Shown piece after piece: positions 34,307-46,346 of a stretch of DNA of 64,000 bases. The position numbers were made by a program, and so were the translations under genes. The number at the start of each line of letters is the position of its first letter. The first letter of the stretch is position 1. The notes beneath the pieces are model-generated. The model worked only from the letters and a program-made list of their open reading frames with translations, made no database searches and had not been told where the DNA came from. Source of the stretch: Rhytidiadelphus loreus (Eukaryota; Streptophyta; Bryopsida; Hypnales; Hylocomiaceae); contig OX344763.1 of NCBI GenBank assembly GCA_947034895.1, positions 21,049,001-21,113,000 on the forward strand. The letters are read 5' to 3'.

Positions 34307-34447
34307 TCTAAATCTAAAGTGAAAAACAAATAACAATATTTCAATTCAATACAGCTCTCATGTGGATCCTCCTTCTTATACAGATAACTTACACCTTTAT
34401 GAGAAGGCTTCACCTTGAAGCTACTCATATAACATTTAATATATATT

Positions 34448-34452
<5 letters not shown>

Positions 34453-34480
<28 letters not shown>

Positions 34481-34482
34481 CA
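34453..34482. repeat. (AT)n microsatellite
   Basis: About 15 uninterrupted AT/TA dinucleotides. Confidence 0.95.
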
Positions 34483-35059
34483 ATACAAAACCGTATGGAC
34501 ATATCTGGTTATCAACTCTTTGATGGAGTGGCCAGGTGGCTATCCGTCTTGGTGCTGTGCTTCCACTTGGTCTGAGCTTCAACCATTTTCCGATATATGT
34601 TTATACATGTGGTGTTGTCGTTTTCTTTAGTGTTTTAGCATCTATGTGATTGGTCCTGGTGGTTTTATGCATGTATTGTGCATGTATCAAGTGTAAGCGC
34701 CAGAACCACTTTGTTTGTGTTTAGTCACATGTAATAAATCATGCGTGTCACCTTATTTATTGTTTTTTCATTGCCTTAAAAAACATGTCTGTTCCAAGAA
34801 AGAAAAAAGATACAAAAAAAGATGCAGTTCTTATTTTTATACCCCAATGCAGGGCTTATTCCGTCCATTCAAGATCATTTCCACTCTGTTTATACAATTC
34901 GGTACTTCCTTGTACTTATCTTTCATCATAAAATAATTACAACAATCGGAAATCTACTATGCCTTTGATGAGCTTGTCAGGACTTTATCAAGAGCTAAAT
35001 TAAGCATGCTAGTTCCCATTAGACTAATCCAAGTCAAACTCAACAAGATCATCACGATC

Positions 35060-35705
35060 ATGGTCGGGAGGGAGGGTACACTTCTTTTCAATGAAATTAT
35101 CAGTAAATACAGCTCATGAATATCTTTCCGATTTTAAACCCACACAATAGTAGTGATAGATTAGATATGAGATATCAACATGAATCAAACACTCAAAGTG
35201 AACAAGCATATAGAATGTTCCGACAACCTCTGAACTACTAGAGCAGATTCAGATCCTAGTAATATCACTGTACTTTTAGCGGATCTAATGAGTCCCTGCA
35301 ATCTACAGACACAATTCAAGCGGTACACACTTCACATATGACCATTGCATCAATAGCACAAGTACAGAGAGTCAAGGTATTGAATCTAGTAAATGAAGCA
35401 TTACCAAACAATCTAGAGTCATCATGCCTCACCTACACCCATGGCTAGAAAAACAAACATGAGGTTAGTTCTTGGCCGTATGTAAGGTGTTAGCAACGTG
35501 ACAACACTTTGTTATCTGAGCCGTAGATTGTAACACATAATTCAAACACATAAACAATAAAAGGCAGATTAGAGTCTGAGGATGGCTCCACCGCTTGACA
35601 GTTGCAGTGCTCATCTCTCGTGACACCATGGAGGAGACAGAGCCTGTGTCACCATGTTCGTGTCTATTCTTGGAGCGATGTGTAAATGTTGCCAAGACCT
35701 CGCCT
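35060..35705 (-). repeat. Repeat related to 31.5-32.5 kb
   Basis: Shares scattered stretches with 31520-32500 in the same orientation, for example the gggagggagggta start, a segment reading (minus strand) 'cagactctaatctgcctttt' against 'agagtctctgtctgcttgga', and a tail ending near 'ctagattcaataccttgact'. Similarity is patchy and the boundaries are uncertain. Short frames here are incidental. Confidence 0.35.
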
Positions 35706-35815
35706 CAAATCCAAGCTCTCTAATGTACGCACGTACAAACTAAGGGTTGACAAGAGCGCAACAACATCTAGAGGTGCGGGTCCTAGGTTACGTTACTATA
35801 TCATGTGGAAGATGC

Positions 35816-36399
35816 CCGGGGAGATCACTTAGAGTGTTCATTGAAAACTATGTGTGTTAAGATTTTTGACCCCCTATTTTATGTCCTAAAATTTAAATAA
35901 AAAGAAAAGAAAAGAAATATGAGCATATTCTTCTACTTTGAAAGTTTATGTTGTGAATTATTGGTATTTTTATTTGTTAATTATAATTAGTTACAAATTT
36001 TTGAAGAAAAAAGATACACTGTAGAGCTGAAAATAATTTTCACACCCCTATTTTATATAAGAAAAAATTGTCTAAAAAATGAACAAAAAATTGCTAAAAA
36101 TAATTCTTTATTGAAAGTTAACTATCCTTGAATAATAATGCAATGGTCATCTAAATGTATTCTCTATAAATATTTGAGTTGAAAAACATGTCATTTCAAT
36201 TCATTTTTCAACCTCTTCTACAAATCATTTCATATGTTATTTGAGTTGGGGATTTTCGGCAATGGAAACCTATAGTCATTGTTAAACTAAGTTCAAAATT
36301 ATAGGTTGAAATTATAGTTTATCAAAAAGTATATAGGGGTTCAAAAAATCACGTTAACACATGTAGTATGTTATAAATATACTAAGTGATCTCCCCGGG
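35816..36399. mobile_element. 584-bp MITE, perfect 18-bp TIRs, 8-bp TSD (hAT-like)
   Basis: Starts CCCGGGGAGATCACTTAG and ends with its exact inverse, and GGAAGATG flanks both sides (35808-35815 and 36400-36407). An 8-bp duplication fits hAT or P superfamilies. Weaker inverted similarity continues inward for about 60 bp (gtgtgttaagatttttgacc against gtgttaacgtgattttttga). The interior is AT-rich without a gene; the 89-codon minus frame at 36354-36623 only overlaps the right end. Related ends occur on the elements at 37069 and 45456. Confidence 0.9.
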
Positions 36400-36689
36400 G
36401 GAAGATGGATAGTAGTGGGTGATGATCGCCATGCAACTTTTTTGGAAGTACAGGCTGTACCTATCCATCTAATGGCCATGTTGTTCATTACCCAATGGAG
36501 GTTTAAGACCCGGGTATGGGAAGTTAGGCTAGGTATCGAGAAGGCCAATATTGCCTTCCTAGAGGTCCCAGTTGTGTCAAGCCTGTGAAGGCAACAAGCA
36601 TTTGATAATGTATATTTTGTCAAAAACTACTGAATTTTGTGTGTAATATACCTTAGTGTATAATAACAATTTAATTTTTAGCATTGACT

Positions 36690-36691
<2 letters not shown>

Positions 36692-36722
<31 letters not shown>
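36692..36722 (+). repeat. (AG)n microsatellite
   Basis: About 15 uninterrupted AG dinucleotides. Confidence 0.95.
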
Positions 36723-36724
<2 letters not shown>

Positions 36725-37068
36725 AAGAACAACCCTTGCTTCTAAGTAACCACTACAACCAAAGTAGCTAGACATTGACAAATCTAACTCTGACCTCACT
36801 AACCCAAGTATCAACTGGCAACTAACAAGAACAACTAATACAAAGCTTCTAATACAAACAATTTTTTAACACCAAAAACTTCCTTTTAATAAATAAAGAT
36901 ATCAATTTATAGACAACCCACATTATGACAGTACAACCATGGCTGTTACAGGGCAATTGTTGCATTTCTTGGAAAGCGTTGGGGTGAGACATGCCATCGC
37001 TTTGCTTCACCCTCCATCTATATTAAAGCCTGACTAAGCCATCATTGTCTTTGTCCATATAAATACCC

Positions 37069-38863
37069 CAGGGGGAACACTCACGGTTTTTAGAAAACTA
37101 CGTGAGTTAAAAGATAGGGTTCATTTAATTCAAAGGGGGCAAATTTTATATAATTTGTAGAGCTACTATAGGGTTCATGAAATGCTACACACTCTAGTAT
37201 ATATAAATTAGGGTATGTAAAAACATCATATAATAGGAATTTTTATTAATAAGTTAGCCTTGACAAATAGAAGCCATGCAAATTTTTCATAATATGATGA
37301 GTATAGATGTGGACAAATAATTTCATATAGATGATAAAATGAACATATTCAAGAAAATCTACGATGAAGGGCGGTCGACTAAAATTGTGCCATGGTACTT
37401 GTAGTGTATATATAAAAACAAACTAAATGTAAATGTAAGACATCAACTAAAAGTGGAAAAAATGTCACATTGTATGAATAGGAAGATTTACCTTAGTAGA
37501 TTCAACAAACTGAAAATTGTACAATATGAAGATAGAATTTATAATTCATTTAACTCTAAGCTTTGAAGCCATATGTGTTAATCACACTCATATTGAATGA
37601 GATTTTTATGGGATAGTTTCATTAGGAATTCTAAAGTGTTCAATGTTATTAACCCCTAAAGACTAGAGGATAATTTGGAAGAGGAAGAATCCAAAATTGC
37701 TAACTTTGATGCATTGTCTAAAATAAAAAAATTATTTAAGAAAAATCCAACTGTATAAAAGTGTATTATGTGGTTATAACAACGTGTAGAATCAATTTTA
37801 GCCCATTTGACCATGTGGATTGAAAGATTTTAATGTTTGAAGTGAGAAAAAAAATCTTTATTTTCATTCTTGCGAACTAGGATCAATAGACTTCAAGCCC
37901 CCTTAGAGTAAAATATTTGGTCTATACAAAAATGAGGATTTTGACTATTCATAAATATATGATGTTGGATTCACTCATGAAAAATCTGAATCAACTTGCA
38001 ATGCAAAGAGGTTAAATGCATTGGCAATACACTAGTCTTTTTTTGATGATTTCTTGTGCAATGAGATATTTTTTAATTTGGAATCCAAATGGTTAAAAAT
38101 TAGAGACAAATATTTAGAATATTTGAGAAAAAATTCAAGAACTTTGACTTCAAATATTGCAAGATAATAGGGCTTGAGGTTAGAAGAAAAGTTTTTTTTT
38201 CTTGAAGCCACCCTAACATAGCTAATAAAGTTTGACTCCTTTGAGAATGTGATTTGAGAACTAAATTGTTTTTGATAATTGTATGCCATATTTTATTAGT
38301 AACATAAATGCCAAATTTCAATAGTTGATGAGATTTTTTGTAAAAGAAGCCCCAAAGATGCCCCAATTGCAAGGGCTACCAAAAAAGTTTAGGGTAGAAA
38401 AAAATGATATTTCCATTAAGAGGATACATATTCACATCTTGTGTCAAAATTTTATGAACATTTGACCAAAATTGACTTGATAGGGACGTACCCAGAGTTT
38501 CAATTGTTCATTCAATGGACAATTGGCCTTTATGGGTTAAAAATTGCCACTTGAATTCAATTGATTATTGTTGGTTTTACAATATCTACCCCATACGCAG
38601 ATGCAATAGATGGAAGAGAAATTTGTGAAGAAGGGTGGGGGTGGGAGAAAATTCAACATTTAAATTTTATATGTAAGATACACCCATTTAAAAAATTGCA
38701 TGAATGAATTTATAAAAACTATAAGGTATTGGAAATATGCCCTTTTTAGCTTTTTATATAAAAATACAGTCATCTTAAATGCAATAATTAAGGTAAATAG
38801 CCCTACATAAAATACCCTCTTAACTTAGGTGTATACCTTAAATTACAAGGAGTGATCCCCCTG
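37069..38863. mobile_element. 1.8-kb element with CAGGGGGA ends, copy 1
   Basis: The left end CAGGGGGAACACTC and the inverted right end CAGGGGGATCACTCC form imperfect terminal repeats that resemble those of the 584-bp MITE at 35816. A second copy of both ends and much of the interior lies at 45456-46346. No target duplication is visible, so the insertion is old. No transposase frame is found; the 85- and 90-codon frames near 38032-38372 have no domain. A hAT-like non-autonomous element is the likeliest reading. Confidence 0.6.
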
Positions 38864-40162
38864 AGTCATGAGCTTGTAGTGCATGATGATATAGAATCAT
38901 CAACTTTCTTGTAGTGCATGATGGTATAGAAGTTTCTCCATTCCCACAGAGATTTGTCACCAATTACTCGTAACCGGAAATACAGACAAGGATTACCACA
39001 ACAACCCCAAGCAAAACCTACTCAAATCCGGTCAAGAGTCTAAGCTTATCTACTCTATTTTTACTAATCTTGATTCTAGCTCTTTTCTTCCAATCTTACA
39101 CTACCTAGAATCTATCTTTAGTCAAAACCGGAACCGGAAATTGGGTAGCTAATCCAACTTCCCTACACCCTAAGGTATTATCTGAGTTTCCTAACAATCG
39201 TAATTGGAATCGAGTTTAACCTCTGAACCAAGAGGGATTTGCGTATTGTAATTTAGGAAGGAAGCTTAAACCCTACCCTTTGAGTTTTAAAGTGTCAAGA
39301 GTGCCACTGAGAAATAAAAAGGACAACATAAAGATTAACATCTAAAATAAACCCAACCGGGACTTCTTTACAACTAAACCGGATTTGAATCCGGTTTAGT
39401 AGGTCACACAAGGAATCCTTAGTCAAGAGATTAATTGATTACTACAACGACGGCCTACTGAGTTATTCTAAACCCTTAACAGAATCCGGGACGGACGAGT
39501 TAGGAAGTTGTTACCTTCCCTACGTGTTTTTGGTTACTAGAGAACCTATCCACTTGGAAACTGAAGTTGTCCGGCAAATCAACGGTTGTAACTTCAGCCT
39601 ACTAGAACTATCTCCATTCACGGGAACCACGAACTGATCACACTAACGGATCAGGAAATCATCATTACAAGCAGACTCACTTAACAATCCAAGGATCCGG
39701 GTAAACCCAGTATCCGAGCACACTTCCTCCCTACCTATTCCTGCAACTCTACCAAACATACTCCAATAGTATTACTCATGGAAATACACGCAGCTACCCA
39801 AATGTGAATCAGAAAAGCTGATTTGAATTGCACGATGCTAGAAAAACAAGGTATGAAAATGCACACTAATAACTAAAAATCTAGATTCTAAATAGTCTAC
39901 AATCCAAGGGACTTTACAGCCCAAGAGAATCAAAATCAAACCCAAGGGAATGACAAGCGTCATTCTCCTTATCCTCCTCATAGTTGACTTTCACTAAAGT
40001 CCAAAACTGCCCGGAAAAAATGGATCTCAGATCCGTTAAATCCGGATCCAAGCAAGTCCAAACGAAATTTTTCCTACTCACCTAAAAGTAACTTGGAAAC
40101 TACCTTTCCACCAAAAACTTAGGTTTTCAGCCACCATTCTACTATTCTATTTAACTCTAAAT
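38864..40162 (-). other. 3' flank of the minus-strand gag-like copy
   Basis: Enriched in CCGG/CCGGAA words. Its reverse complement resembles 52664-53700 (for example 'aatgacgcttgtcatt' against 'aatgacgcgtgtcatt', and 'cttggttcagaggttaaac' against 'tgaattagaggttaaactt'), so it belongs to the same repeated element as the gene at 40163-42064. A 40-bp local duplication around 'cttgtagtgcatgatg' is at 38874-38923. No coding exon is seen. Confidence 0.55.
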
Positions 40163-42064
40163 CTACTTCTTCTGCCGTTTTGCTGGAGTCTTTACTGAAG
40201 TGGCGGCGCCCTTCTTTGTTGGCTGTTTCCGGGCAGAACCGGAAACATTCGAAGCTCGGCGCTTCTTCGTTTTGGTCTTCTGGGCCTTCAGTTTTGTCTT
40301 CGTCCATTTTGGAGTTGCCAACTCTTGATCTGGATCCGAATAGGGCTTGGACTCCTCTCCTGTTCTGGAACCGGATTCCTCCTCTTCTTCCTCTTCTTCG
40401 GTATCCAACTCAAATGGTCTTTTATGGAATTCCACCCTCCTCTTCATTGCTTCACTTGGAGAGGGGGAAACATTGGATGTTTTACTTTGTGGTGTTTCCC
40501 ATCCTCCTTCCTTGCCTTTAGCTTGACCTTGATTCAGAGATCCGGGTGTGGATGTACACTCAGCATCGGATTCTTGCATAACACTATCCTTGGCAAGTGT
40601 GGTGATATCCACACTTCCCGGAGACTTTCCGGACTTATCCCGACCTAGGGGCAACAGATGACAACTCTCGGACCTTGGGGGTTTAGAAGGGGTGCCTTCC
40701 TTCTTCTTCGTTAGTTCCGATTTTGTTTCCGGTTTTGGAGGCTGACTAACTTCTCCCACTACTCCCCTCATCTGAACAAGTAACTCTTCCAACTGTGAAT
40801 GGAAAATAACTAGGACGCTGATGACCTTGTCTCCTAGTTTACCTTCCCCTTCTAAGACTTTCTCATCAAAGAGCTTGGCCTTGTTCAGTATCTCGGCTGG
40901 ATGCATAATAAACTCTGCAATCCGGTCAAGCATCTCTTTTGACTGGATAGAGTTTTTCCTCTCTTGCTCACTTTCCCGCTTCTTCTCACTCAACTCCTTT
41001 TTTAGGGCAATCACCACATCCATCAGTCCCATAATTTTTGTCTTTTCGGCCCTTCCCTTAGCGTCCTGAATGAGATTCTGGACTTATTCCTCGCACTGAC
41101 TTACAGGAATATCTCCTAACAATCTACACACCTGTATTATGGTACCCTTCTCTTTCTCGTATCTCTCCTTAACTTGGGTGAGATCCTTAATGACCATCTT
41201 AAGAGGATCACTTTCCCAGACTAGGTCTCTTTCCTCTCTTTTCTCTCTATGCCTCTTTTCTCTTTTCTGCTGTTCTGATTTTGCCTTGCCGGAATTCCTA
41301 GAAGACTCTTCCTTTCTCTCCACGTCTTTTCCCTTTGAGTCTGGTTTCATATCGTAGGCTAGTTTTACTTCCTGAATCTTGTACTCATGTCGCTCTTGTA
41401 CCCTCATACAATCATATGCGTGGTATAAGTGGAAGAGAAATGGGGAAAGATTAGACAGTTTAGTTTTCCCAATTGACCGACAAAGTTTTCCTACGTGATC
41501 CCAGAGTACTAAACCCCAGTCGACTTTCCGGTTTCTGGACAGAGCACCAAAAATAATATTACCTAAGGTTATGGTTAGCCGGGTGCCCCTGTCCAGACTG
41601 AGAATAGGAACCAAAAACTCCAGTACCCTTCTCTCTCGGTCGTTCTTGCACTCATTCACTGTGTACCCTTCTCTCTCGGTCGTTCTTGCACTCACTCACT
41701 GTGTACCCATTTTAGGGTGAGGAGGGTTCAAGAACTTACCCACCATATACGTGTCCATCCTTGAAGCTGGTCCTTCTCCTCCCTTAGTAAACCCATAAAC
41801 TTCCCGCCAAACTGTTGGGGTCCATTTGTCCAGAACAACCCTCATGGTCTTTTTCCACTCGTTCGACTGCGGATGCAGTACCTCCCGCATCATCACCTTG
41901 TCCTTGAAGTTCTACGGTCGCTCCAGCAATCCGGTGCAGCTAAGCTGGCTCAAATCTTCTAACAAATCCGCTCGCTCCTCTGCATCGTCCAGAATCACTA
42001 GGCTGACGTTCTTCAATGACACCTTTGTGGTCGCAGTCTCCTCCTCGGACTCACTTCCGGTCAT
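40163..42064 (-). pseudogene. Gag-like coiled-coil/basic protein, copy 1, three in-frame stops
   Basis: One frame of 634 codons from ATG at 42064 to TAG at 40163, interrupted by TAG (41897-41899), TGA (41696-41698) and TAA (41084-41086). Order: acidic N-terminus, a KWTPTVWREVYGF segment, VLEFLVPILSLDRGTRLTIT followed by GNIIFGALSRNRKVDWGLVL, FLFHLYHAYDCMRV, a highly charged coiled coil, IAEFIMHPAEILNKAKLFDE, then acidic stretches and a Lys-rich tail (TKTKKRRA, AKRQKK). The second copy at 50765-52663 aligns throughout. The first stop stands where that copy has Trp (TGG). A 40-bp tandem duplication at about 41630-41709 offsets an adjacent 1-bp loss. The family is not recognised. Multi-copy structure and the basic tail suggest a retroelement gag-like product, but no reverse transcriptase is visible nearby. 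Confidence 0.65.
41630..41709 (-). repeat. 40-bp tandem duplication inside the gag-like copy
   Basis: The segment read on the minus strand as GTACACAGTGA(G/A)TGAGTGCA plus 20 further bases occurs twice with one mismatch. The unit is not a multiple of three. Compared with the other copy, one base is missing just upstream, so the net change is 39 bp and the downstream frame is restored, at the price of a TGA between. Confidence 0.75.
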
Positions 42065-42229
42065 AGTGACTTCCTTTCCTTACTTTGAGAGCCCTTACAA
42101 TAGTCTCTCACAACGCCCACTAGTTTTGCTACTAAAACTAAACTGAAACAGAAACTATGTCAGGAAATCCGGAAACTACTATGCGCAAGAGGAATAGAAA
42201 ACACCAACAGTGAAAACCGGAAGTGGGCA

Positions 42230-42852
42230 GGGTGAATGCATGGTTGGGTGGCTCACTAGGTGACACTAGGAGTTCATATATTGATAGGTTTTTTAGTACA
42301 AAAAATGAGTTAGTGGATGTTCATACATTGGCAAGTTCATCCACTCAATTTTCAACATCAAGCCTACCTAGAGATTTTCTAGTTACATGGGGTTCTTAAA
42401 ACAAAAATAAAAAAACACCTTTTTTTGACCTTTATATGAACTTTGGAAAAAGAGGCTAAAATCAGACACTTTAAAAGTCCATAAGTACACTTCTACAAAT
42501 GATTTTACTTAAAACGGATTGAATTCTAGGCTTCTAAACCTAAAATACAACACATGGTAAGTTGGTATTTGAAAAATATGTTCTTTTTCTTTATAAAAAA
42601 CTCCCAAATAAGATTTTATACACAGGTGTATGTCACAAAAACCATTCTTCAAAAGTCCATAACTACTAAAATTTAAGATGAACTTTAGAAAAATCAAGCA
42701 CAATCTTCAACATAATAAAGTTACCTATTTATACACAAAATTTTGCATTCAATAAAGTGAGTTAACTATGTCTATTTCATCATTACATACAAGTCCCCCC
42801 TGAAAATAGCCCTGTGACACAAAAAGTGAGCCACCCAACCATGCATTCACCC
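42230..42852. mobile_element. 623-bp TIR element with 28-bp ends
   Basis: The left end starts GGGTGAATGCATGGTTGGG and the right end is its inverse for 28 bp with no mismatch (through GGCTCACT). GGCA flanks both ends and may be a 4-bp target duplication. The interior is AT-rich without a gene. It interrupts the 5' flank of the gag-like element, so it is younger than that copy. Superfamily not assigned. Confidence 0.8.
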
Positions 42853-43726
42853 GGCACACGAATCCTAAACAACCTAACTTAAATTCTTCGTTTGGGAATT
42901 CCTCCCGTTTCCTCCCGTTTCCTCCTACCATTCCTATTCGTTGCCCATTAATCGACCGTTCCTAATTGTTGGGTACCGTTGATGTGTCCTAATTAACTCC
43001 AGCTGGCTCCCAATAGTCTACTCATAGTCTCCACTTCTAATGATTTCCAGTTCCGGTTCCAATTTAGATTTTCTGATGCATTCGGTCCTTCCGGTTCCGG
43101 TTAAAATGCAAGAACATTAATTTCCTGCTTAACCACTTTATCAATTTACGGTTTCCCTATCTTTCGGTTTCAAATACTATACTATATACTTGTTTAAGTC
43201 GAAGGAAATCGAAGATTTATAAAGAAAAAAAGAAAAAAGAAACCCTATTATATAGTATCTAAGCTAATCTTGACTTTTTGGGTCACCACACAAGGATGCA
43301 TACTAAAAGATACAAGAACGACAAGATGACTTCCTAAAGCAAGAAAGGCTTGAATTGAAGAGGTTTGATCTATGAAAAGATTTTTATTGTCTTTGAATTG
43401 AAAGTTAATTATTGTGTTCCCAAGATAGGGTCTTCATAGATTTGGAGGGTCTTTTCAAACCCAATGTCCTCATTAAAGACCTCCTTATAAGCCCATTGGT
43501 TATATATAAAAAGTGTCTATGAAGGGCGATTGATTTAGAAAGATTTGAAAATTCTTCAGTGGTTCATAGCATTTGAAAAACATAGGACTTTTGAAGGACT
43601 TGGAGGTTTCTTGGAGCTAAGTGCCTCTTTGAAGACTCCACTTGAAGTCCATATGATCAAAAAAATAGTTGTCAACATTACAAAAAATCTGAATCCAAGA
43701 AAGGGCCATGAGATAGCATATAGCAG
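42853..43726 (-). other. 5' flank of the gag-like copy and AT-rich sequence
   Basis: The first ~350 bp are rich in CCGGTTCCGG-type words, like the region before the other copy (50100-50760), and are probably part of the element's leader or LTR. The remainder is AT-rich. No gene. Confidence 0.45.
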
Positions 43727-43895
43727 GTGCAATTATACTTAAAAATTTATAATTTTTTTCTTAATAACTGATGTGGCACTAGTAGTGCCATATCAGTTTG
43801 GTGATTTCAATTTATTTAATTATTTTTCGGAAAAAAAAGTTATTAAAAAAATATGAATTATTTTCTTATTTTTCCTATATTTGCATTAGATGTCG
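43727..43895. mobile_element. Possible AT-rich MITE with palindromic core
   Basis: The outer arms 'ggtgcaatta' and 'tatttgcat' resemble those at 25406-25565, and a GTGGCACTAGTAGTGCC palindrome lies inside (about 43769-43786). The boundaries are uncertain. Confidence 0.35.
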
Positions 43896-45455
43896 AAAGC
43901 TTTAAACAACCTTGTTGTAGCCTCAAATTTTTGTAATGAAAAGGATTGATTTTAGAATCATTTTTGAACGTTTTTGGGTTAAAAGTAAATTTCTAAAATG
44001 AGGCTCATGAGGAGATGGGAGGATCTTTCAATGCCAAAGGACCCTCGAGAGACCCCTTTTCAACCCCACTTGTCAAAAATATTGTCTTGTAGAGGGCATG
44101 ATTTAGAAATGGTATTGAATTTTTTTGGAATGCGAAGAAATTTGTGTGGATTTGTTGTAGGACCTTTGAAGGGCTCTTGGAAAGGCTTAGAGGGTTGCTT
44201 TGAGGCAAAAGAGACCCTAAGATCCGTCAAAGCCTTATTAGTTGAAAGGAAAGATTTGGAGGGGGCATGGTTTTAAGACAATAGAATGATGAACTTGTAA
44301 AAAAAAGGTTTCCAAATCCACAAGTCTTAGCTTTGTTCTTTTGTCAAACACACCAAGTGGTAATCAAACCACACAAAATATAGACCATTTGAATTATTTG
44401 CATTAATGACCACATTGTGGTTTCCTTGAATTGCAATGATATCATAATGTGAGCCAAAACAATCACTATATTTTCAATTTCATCTCATCTCACTAAATAA
44501 ACTTGGTGTACATTTACTTATTTAAAATTTGTATTATATTGAATCTCATTTTTAGGAAAATAGGGAAAATAGGTCTCTTCCACTTTTTTTTGGTGGAGAT
44601 ATTAATCTCTACAATAAAGTATCCTCTTCAACAAGAAGAATCACTACTTTCAAAGGTCTCACAAGACTCATTTCTCTAAGCCTCCAATAGAACTCTTTTG
44701 TCATCATGTCACTTGTAATCCATTTGACATTTAATTGTGGATTTTATTTGGCCTCTTTTTCATCCATCAAGACAAAAGATTCTATAATTCATTTGACCTT
44801 ATTCATCCAAAGGAATTTATATAATATAATTCTATGTATATGTCAAAAAAATTGCAGTATTTTAATATAATTTTAATCTCACAATCCTCAAATATTCCAT
44901 GATGATGAAGACATTTGAACCACAGATATTGGTTCATAGTATACTTTAGATGACTACAAATTATCCTAAATCATTGGCCAAAGGAATCCAATCTTCCAAA
45001 AACAATATTTCTTATCACTGCTCATTCCTAATTTCCTACATCATATTGTAACTTGGATTTTCAAATTCACTTCTTGTAGGTTTGAGCTTTAGAGATCCTT
45101 GATCTATTGAGTAGATTCAACAAATGTCAACGGCTATTTGAATTTGTGTCTAATGGTTACATTGCTTATGTAGGTTGTAGAATTATGGTGGAAGAGCAAC
45201 AAAATTTTGAGCCCTAAAGCACAACAAGAGTCAAAGAAAGGTGACCTACTAGGGCTAATCCTACAAAGAATTCACTCAATTAGACATACTCTTTGAAGAA
45301 GACAAATAAGAACTTGACTTCTTTGTATAGTGTAGAAAGCATAACAAACCTTGAAAGGGTTGTTTTAATGGATATCCATTATGTCCTTTAAAGAAATTGA
45401 TCCCTCAATGCAAAATGCTCAAAAAAACTCTAAAGCTATTATTGAGCATTTGCAC
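43896..45455. other. Gene-free region
   Basis: A 92-codon plus frame (43998-44276) is only weakly coding-like and has no domain. The surrounding sequence repeats 'gaaggacttggagg'-like purine-rich phrases, which can keep frames open by chance. Otherwise AT-rich with nothing recognised. Confidence 0.45.
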
Positions 45456-46346
45456 TCTATGAGATCATTGTTGATTTTTTAGAAAAATACATGAGTTAAA
45501 AGATAGGATCCATTTAAGTCAAAGGAAAAAAATTTATATAATATGTAGGGCTACTATAGGGTTCATAAAATTATATATATATAAACATCATGTAGTAGGA
45601 ATTTTTATTAATAAGTTAGCCTTGACAAATATGGCCCTTGGAAATTTTTAATAGTACGGTGAGTATAGATGTGGATGGATAGTATAAATGATAAAATTGA
45701 CACAGTTAAGAAAATTAAAATGAAGTGTGGTTGATTGAAATTGTGCCACACTACTAATAGTTTATGTATCAAAGAAATGTAAGACATTGACCATAAGTGG
45801 CAGAAATTGTCATATCACATGAATAGGGAGGTTTACCTTAGTAGGTTCAACGAATTGAAAATTGTACAATATGAAGATAGAGTTTATACTCCATTTAATT
45901 TCAATCTTTGAAGGCATATGTGTTAAACACACTCACATTCAATGGGATATTCACAGGATAGTTTGCATAGGGATTCTGAAGTGTTCAATGATAAACATAT
46001 TATTTAAAAACTACCACTTTGTCAATGGCCCATGAATTGAAATGATTGTTGTTGGTTTCATGGTATACACCCTATACATGTATATGGTAGAGGGAAGGAA
46101 AAATCTTTGAAGAAAGATAGGAGTCGGAACAAATTGAACACTTAAATTTTATATGTAACATAGCTCCATTTAAAAAATATACATAACTAAATTTACAAAA
46201 AATATAATATATTGAAAAATGACCTTTGTAGTTTTTTTATATAAAAATATAGTCATCTTAAAGACAATAATTAAAGTAAATAGACCTACATTAATAACCC
46301 TCTTAACTCAAGTGTATACCTTAAAATACAAGGAATGATCTCCTTG
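45456..46346. mobile_element. Internally deleted copy 2 of the CAGGGGGA-type element
   Basis: Matches the left ~550 bp of 37069-38863 ('gagttaaaagatagg', 'ctactatagggttcat', 'aataagttagccttgacaaat', 'gattgaaattgtgcca') and then its right ~330 bp ('ttgttggttt', 'catcttaaa', 'aactcaagtgtatacctt'). About 0.9 kb in the middle is missing. Ends read GAGATCATTG and, inverted, CTCAAGGAGATCATTCC. Same orientation as copy 1. Confidence 0.7.

Noticed and set aside
38874..38923. Two 'cttgtagtg' words resembling CACTA right ends
   Set aside because: They are part of a 40-bp local duplication, and no matching left terminus or target duplication was found.
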